DNA of 11,243 bases from NCBI GenBank assembly GCA_001799195.1, contig MGSU01000100.1:1092-12334 (forward strand), read 5' to 3'. The stretch comes from Deltaproteobacteria bacterium RIFOXYA12_FULL_61_11 (GTDB taxonomy: Bacteria > Bdellovibrionota_F > JAHFAK01 > YA12-FULL-61-11). A program made the position numbers and the translations under genes. Below are positions 7,859 to 11,243 of the stretch, one piece after another. The notes under the pieces are model-generated. The model was given only the letters and a program-made list of their open reading frames with translations. It was not told where the DNA came from and did not search any database. Numbering within the stretch: the first letter of the stretch is position 1; every line of letters starts with the position of its first letter.

Positions 7859-8974
7859 ATGGGCAAGACGCTCCTCTTCGCCGTTTGCACGTTTGGTGTT
7901 CTCCTGGAAGTGCTCTCCCTGGCTTTCGTCTCGTGGTTCGATTACCGGATCGGGCTTGCTGTCCCCGATATCCACCAACCCTTCAGCAGTTTTTTCGTCG
8001 CCGACCGTCAACTCGGGTGGGACACACCCGGCCTCGTCCGGTCGAGCGAAAAGCTGGTGCCCGGCAAGCACTCTTGGGCGTCCTCATATGGAGATTCCTT
8101 TGTCTATTCGTCGGAAGTTCAAGAATCTATGAGTTGGCAAAACCAATTCCAGCGATTGACCGGCCAGGAAATCCTCAATTTTGGCGTGTGCGGCTATGGA
8201 ACCGACCAGGCCTTGCTCAAGCTCGAAAAGCTCTACACGCGCTTTCCGACACCGGTCGTGTTCTTCGGCCTGTTGCCGGACAATGCGCTGCGGAACGTGA
8301 GCGTCTTCAAAATGTTTTATTTTCGGCAGGATGGCGACCCCTATCTGAAACCCAGATTCATGCTCCACGAGGGTCACTTGGTGTTGTACCGCCCACCTGT
8401 CGGGTCCGCGTCGGACTATTCCTTGTTGCACGATATCGAGGTCGCCCGCTCCATTGCTGCACGGGATTACTGGTATCAACACATGCTCGAGGTTTTCGGT
8501 TTCGATCTCCTCACCGGCAGGGGGTTCCCCTACAGTCTTGAAAGTATCGAAATCCTGCTCGGAGCAATCCGGCGTTCCCGTCGCGCTGGAGAGGTCGGAC
8601 CGTTGTTACTCGACGAGACCTCCGAGGTCAGGCGTATACTGTTCCTCGTGCTCGAGAGATTCCTCGGGTTCGCCCGTAGGAAGCAGTTTACCCCTGTCAT
8701 CATCCTGAATTGTGCGCGCATCGATCTCGGTACCCCGTATCTGCACGTACTCTCGGATTTCCTGCGTGCCAACGAAGTTCCCTCTATCGATATGTGTCGC
8801 ATGCTGTCCCGAGAGGTCACCGACGGCACCTCGACAATGGACATGCTCTATCATGGGGAACACTATTCCGAGCGGAGTTATGGGGTTCTCGCTCGCGCCG
8901 TCGCAGCCCTTCTCGGTGATCGTTCGCTCGAGGTCCGGTGGGGGGGGGGAGAGCAGGCAGGTCCCGACCCTTAG
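7859..8974 (+). CDS. SGNH/GDSL-hydrolase-like protein with N-terminal membrane anchor
   Basis: A 371-residue protein. Residues 4-26 are hydrophobic with Lys3 before them, a signal anchor or uncleaved signal peptide that places the domain outside the cytoplasmic membrane. Block I is SSYGDSF with the likely nucleophile Ser80; block II is LNFGVCGYGTDQALL (106-120), very typical of one SGNH subfamily; a block III Asn is probably N142 in LLPDN. The C-terminal block is YHGEHYSERSY with His335, but the Asp expected three residues before that His is His332, so the catalytic dyad may be altered. Family members are esterases or acyl-transfer enzymes, often acting on glycans or lipids; no substrate can be assigned. 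The start is clear: GAGGAG ends 5 nt before the ATG. Past about residue 355 the sequence is low complexity, encoded by a run of ten G (8940-8949) and ending GPDP. The stop overlaps the atpC stop on the opposite strand. The gene is bracketed by direct repeats. Confidence 0.8.
   Translation: MGKTLLFAVCTFGVLLEVLSLAFVSWFDYRIGLAVPDIHQPFSSFFVADRQLGWDTPGLVRSSEKLVPGKHSWASSYGDSFVYSSEVQESMSWQNQFQRLTGQEILNFGVCGYGTDQALLKLEKLYTRFPTPVVFFGLLPDNALRNVSVFKMFYFRQDGDPYLKPRFMLHEGHLVLYRPPVGSASDYSLLHDIEVARSIAARDYWYQHMLEVFGFDLLTGRGFPYSLESIEILLGAIRRSRRAGEVGPLLLDETSEVRRILFLVLERFLGFARRKQFTPVIILNCARIDLGTPYLHVLSDFLRANEVPSIDMCRMLSREVTDGTSTMDMLYHGEHYSERSYGVLARAVAALLGDRSLEVRWGGGEQAGPDP
8940..8949 (+). repeat. Homopolymer of ten G near the 3' end of the SGNH gene
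   Basis: Ten consecutive G residues lie inside the coding region, encoding the end of Trp361 and Gly362-364. A one-base loss would replace the last residues and open the frame across the atpC antisense strand to about position 9089. It could vary by slippage or be a sequencing or assembly artefact. Confidence 0.8.
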
Positions 8975-9026
8975 ATTTCCTTCTGGTACAACCGGGCCTG
9001 TTCCTGATCGACCTCGAGGAAGCCGG
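8961..9026. repeat. Direct repeat copy B (resident atpC 3' end)
   Basis: Partner of 7793-7858, 55 of 66 bases identical in the same orientation. It covers the last 17 codons and stop of the intact atpC gene, 10 bases beyond its stop, and the final codons of the SGNH gene on the other strand. Because the atpC frame runs through it undisturbed, this is the functional copy. Confidence 0.9.
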
Positions 9027-9210
9027 CCCCAACCTCGATGCTCTGACGCTGACCGCCCTGGCGGATCTGGACGGAGCCGGGCACGGTGATGGAGAGCAGG
9101 CGGGCGTGGCCGGGTAGGACCCCGATCTCGCCCATTTCCGTGGGGAGCACCACCTCGTCGGCTTCCCCGGAGAACAGGACCCGGGTGGGGGAGACGATCT
9201 CGAACTTCAT
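8971..9210 (-). CDS. atpC: F1Fo ATP synthase epsilon subunit, short form
   Basis: 79 residues matching the N-terminal beta-sandwich of F1 epsilon: MKFEIVSPTRVLFSGEADEV, then LPTEMGEIGVLPGHARLL and a closing strand GAGFLEVDQEQARLY. This domain sits in the central stalk and couples gamma rotation to the Fo c-ring. The usual protein is about 130-140 residues, with a C-terminal helical hairpin that inhibits ATP hydrolysis; that part is entirely absent here, as in a few other bacteria with short epsilon. The start is firm: TGAGGTGA, which includes the atpD stop, supplies a ribosome-binding site a few nt before the ATG, and the gap to atpD is 9 nt, indicating translational coupling. The TAA stop shares bases with the TAG of the convergent SGNH gene, so no terminator fits between them. 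Confidence 0.93.
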   Translation of the reverse strand: MKFEIVSPTRVLFSGEADEVVLPTEMGEIGVLPGHARLLSITVPGSVQIRQGGQRQSIEVGAGFLEVDQEQARLYQKEI

Positions 9211-9219
9211 CGCGTCACC

Positions 9220-10689
<1,470 letters not shown>

Positions 10690-11243
10690 TCAGCCGGCAG
10701 CCTCGGCGCCGCTGATGATCTCGATCAGTTCCTTGGTGATCGCCGCCTGGCGGGAACGGTTGTAGTACAGAGTCAGGCGATCGATCATCTCCGCGCAGTT
10801 CTTGGTTGCGCTCTCCATGGCCGCCATACGGGCGGCATACTCCGCGGCCAAGCTCTCGGAAGAACAACGGTAGAGAGCCAGATAGGCATAGTAGGAGAGG
10901 AGTTGCCCCAGGACCCGTTCTTTGTCCGGCTCGTAGAGGTAGTCGACGCCTTGGCCCTCGTTCCCGGTTTCGAGCTGGAAGGGGTACAGGCGTACGTGTA
11001 CCGGCCGCTGGCTGACCACGGACCGAAATTCGTTGTACAGGAGTTCCACGCTGCGGTACGTGCCGTCGAGAAAGGATCGCTCGAAGGTTTCGAACAATTC
11101 GGTGAGGTCGCCCTTCTGGAGTCGGGACAAGTCGTAGTCGCCCACGGTCGGTCGGTTGGTGCGGCGGCAGAACTCGCGCGCCTTACGGCCGATGGTGAAG
11201 ACCTCGTAGGGTTCGTCGATGGAGGCGAAGAACGTGCGGGCGA
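10690..11243 (-). CDS. atpG: F1Fo ATP synthase gamma subunit, C-terminal part (5' end outside window)
   Basis: The frame is open to the right edge of the window, so about 184 residues of the usual 290 or so are seen; the GTG at 11143-11145 is internal. The upstream residues read ARTFFASIDEPYEVFTIGRK, matching the middle of gamma. The end, EYAARMAAMESATKNCAEMI followed by YYNRSRQAAITKELIEIISG, is the highly conserved C-terminal helix of gamma that forms the rotating shaft inside the alpha-beta ring. It is the first of three consecutive F1 genes (atpG-atpD-atpC) on this strand and is cotranscribed with them from a promoter beyond the window. Confidence 0.98.
   Translation of the reverse strand, partial: ARTFFASIDEPYEVFTIGRKAREFCRRTNRPTVGDYDLSRLQKGDLTELFETFERSFLDGTYRSVELLYNEFRSVVSQRPVHVRLYPFQLETGNEGQGVDYLYEPDKERVLGQLLSYYAYLALYRCSSESLAAEYAARMAAMESATKNCAEMIDRLTLYYNRSRQAAITKELIEIISGAEAAG

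Noticed and set aside
7400-8071. A 223-codon open frame on the - strand across the radical SAM end, the repeat copy and the SGNH start
   Set aside because: It is antisense to two well-supported genes, has no recognisable motif, and reads the atpC remnant in a different frame from atpC.
6098-8974. Radical SAM plus SGNH genes as a RiPP biosynthetic cluster
   Set aside because: I found no small precursor-peptide gene, transporter or protease, and the atpC remnant between the two genes argues that their adjacency is secondary.
7793-9026. The repeat pair as an insertion sequence or integron cassette
   Set aside because: There is no transposase or integrase, no terminal inverted repeats, no attC-like hairpin, and the repeat is far too long for an IS target duplication.

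Overview
This 11.2 kb window comes from a GC-rich bacterial chromosome. The organism is probably Gram-negative: one gene encodes a lipoprotein with a signal-peptidase-II lipobox, and the ATP synthase beta chain carries the stretch [21 protein letters not shown]-like wording that I associate with deltaproteobacterial relatives (Desulfuromonadota or Myxococcota). That placement is an impression from memory and has not been tested by a search.

Layout, left to right. (1) The window opens inside a + strand gene whose visible part is the C-terminal portion of an NlpC/P60-like cell-wall peptidase (1-353). (2) A + strand pair follows: a SWI2/SNF2-family ATPase (579-3305) and, 46 nt later, a SWIM zinc-finger protein with a lysine-rich, histone-H1-like tail (3352-4257). 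(3) Convergent to these is a secreted right-handed beta-helix lipoprotein on the - strand (4340-5950). (4) A 147-nt divergent spacer separates it from a + strand radical SAM/SPASM protein (6098-7750), followed by an SGNH-hydrolase-like membrane-anchored protein (7859-8974). (5) On the - strand, running in from the right edge, is the distal end of the F1Fo ATP synthase operon: atpG (partial), atpD and a short atpC (epsilon without its C-terminal helical domain).

The main finding is at the border of blocks 4 and 5. The last 17 codons and the stop of atpC occur a second time, as a decayed fragment immediately upstream of the SGNH gene. The two copies (7793-7858 and 8961-9026) are direct repeats, 55 of 66 bases identical, exactly 1168 bp apart, and they tightly bracket the SGNH gene. 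This is the footprint expected if a single-gene cassette was inserted at the 3' end of atpC, or if a small tandem duplication occurred there. The displaced fragment now supplies the ribosome-binding site of the SGNH gene. The real atpC and the SGNH gene are convergent and their stop codons overlap.

The window shows no complete defence system, CRISPR array, transposase, integrase or RNA gene. The SNF2-SWIM pair is probably a functional unit acting on nucleic acid. The radical SAM and SGNH proteins may or may not work together, because the repeat copy between them suggests they were brought together by a rearrangement.
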